Made by a program: the position numbers and the translations under genes. Of a stretch of DNA of 64,000 nt, positions 63,242-64,000 are shown one piece after another; within the stretch, counting starts at the first letter, position 1; the number at the start of each line of letters is the position of its first letter. Where the stretch lies: contig NZ_JAUSVS010000001.1 in the NCBI RefSeq assembly GCF_030814835.1, forward strand, positions 563,001 to 627,000. Direction: 5' to 3'. The DNA comes from Caulobacter ginsengisoli (lineage in GTDB: Bacteria; Pseudomonadota; Alphaproteobacteria; Caulobacterales; Caulobacteraceae). The notes below the pieces were generated by a model. That model was not told the origin of the DNA and made no database searches. It saw only the letters and a program-made list of their open reading frames with translations.

Positions 63242-64000
63242 TGCGGACCCACATAGAGATAACGCGGCCCGGCGTACTGTCCGGCATTCGGGCCCTTGGT
63301 CAGCTGTTGTTGCAGCAGCTCCTCGGCGGCGTTCTTGAACTCGAACATCACCGCCGTGGCGTCGAACAGCCGGTGCGGCTGGCCGTTGAAGGTCAGATGC
63401 AGGGCGTTGAGCAGCTTGCCGTAGATGATGTCGCATTCGTCGGCCAGCCGCTGGGCCCGCCAGTCGCCGGAGAAGTCGACGAGCTGGGGATTGTCGACCA
63501 TCGGGGTCACGTCGGCCTTGTCGTCGACGGTGATCGGCTGGTTGGGATCGAAGGCGTAGCCCGGCGGGTGCGGGTCGGGGACGATGGTCATCCCCTTGGC
63601 CAGCTCCTCGAAGCGGTAATAGTGGGCCAGCTCATGGCTCATATCGAGCGGCGAGGCGGGCGTGCCCTCGCCCTGGCGCACGATGACCTGGATGGCGGCG
63701 AGCGCGGTGTCGACATCGATGACCTCGATGGCGCCGGGCATGTCGGTGACCTGGCGGGCGCGGTCGCCGGTGAAGATGGCCGGCCCCAGCCGTTTGATCT
63801 CGGCCGCCACGGCTCCGTAGAACTGGCCGATGGTCTGGTATTTCGGGGCGACGGCCGCCAGGGCCATGGGCTTGACCGGAATAGTGATCGGCTGCTCGGG
63901 CTCTTCGATGTTCATGAAGACGTCCTGCACCGTTCCTTGCGAGTAGCGGACGATGCCGACCTCCAGCCCCTTGGGTCCGTCCTCGTAGCCGATGCCCATG
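63238..64000 (-). CDS. Ferritin-like protein (VioB/iminophenylpyruvate dimer synthase type), 5' end outside window
   Basis: About 254 codons are visible; the start is outside, because the first residues (GIGYEDGPKGLEVG) continue the preceding barrel. Fits the ferritin-like domain of VioB/RebD-associated proteins: VFMNIEEPEQPIT, YQTIGQFYGAVAAEIKRLG, then SPLDMSHELAHYYRFEELAKG with His and Glu ligands. The end is YAGPRYLYVGPQ. VioB-like proteins join tryptophan-derived imines, but many distant relatives have other functions. It is coupled to the VTT membrane gene. No other pigment genes are in the window. Confidence 0.7.
   Translation of the reverse strand, partial: MGIGYEDGPKGLEVGIVRYSQGTVQDVFMNIEEPEQPITIPVKPMALAAVAPKYQTIGQFYGAVAAEIKRLGPAIFTGDRARQVTDMPGAIEVIDVDTALAAIQVIVRQGEGTPASPLDMSHELAHYYRFEELAKGMTIVPDPHPPGYAFDPNQPITVDDKADVTPMVDNPQLVDFSGDWRAQRLADECDIIYGKLLNALHLTFNGQPHRLFDATAVMFEFKNAAEELLQQQLTKGPNAGQYAGPRYLYVGPQ

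Overview
The window is high-GC alphaproteobacterial chromosome, most likely from the Caulobacteraceae (Caulobacter/Phenylobacterium type). The main evidence is a MipZ division-site ATPase at 21867-22703, an HdaA replication regulator with an N-terminal clamp-binding motif at 42132-42794, an NDUFA12-DUF2155-aat-accC-accB-aroQ block, and the hdaA-ppk-ppx gene order. Genes are densely packed with many ATGA overlaps. I see no rRNA, CRISPR array, transposase or prophage.

Layout. 1-5222: an SH3/amidase wall hydrolase cut by the left edge, a coupled membrane protein, tRNA-Leu(GAG), MgtE and a membrane-anchored GH24 lysozyme. 5263-20893: leucine/isovalerate catabolism, with isovaleryl-CoA dehydrogenase at 5263 and the methylcrotonyl-CoA carboxylase genes at 15517-20893. 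These are separated by about 9 kb of accessory genes: a kelch protein, a 20-codon micropeptide transcription unit, a trans-aconitate-type methyltransferase, an FG-GAP/RTX exoprotein, a cNMP-binding patatin and an R-body (reb) gene cluster. 20905-28105: DUF1489, MipZ, DnaJ-like, GFA, an alpha/beta hydrolase, an ABC-F protein, nucleoside diphosphate kinase and a lipoprotein. 28102-33819: a hybrid histidine kinase, purN/purM, RNase D and a HAD hydrolase. 33829-38009: a three-gene operon of alpha/beta hydrolase, caspase-like protease and a pYEATS-domain protein, a candidate conflict (defence) system. 38309-42794: ppx-ppk-hdaA. 42887-46875: an IclR regulator divergent from a CoA-transferase/acyl-CoA dehydrogenase/enoyl-CoA hydratase operon. 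46872-53987: a small membrane protein, EcsC, aspartyl-tRNA synthetase, two related pentapeptide-repeat proteins and a protein that keeps the C-terminal module of B12-dependent ribonucleotide reductase on a degenerate body. 54190-58468: NDUFA12, DUF2155, aat, accC, accB, aroQ and thiS. 58465-64000: a winged-helix protein, a VOC protein, a TetR-fabA operon, a TonB receptor, a VTT-family membrane protein and a ferritin-like protein cut by the right edge.

The most interesting parts are the reb cluster (13100-15461), the caspase/pYEATS operon (33829-38009), the micropeptide unit whose ribosome-binding site is complementary to the whole 3' end of 16S rRNA (7424-7604), and the degenerate NrdJ-like protein (51495-53987). 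All functional calls come from reading motifs by eye; no database search was run.
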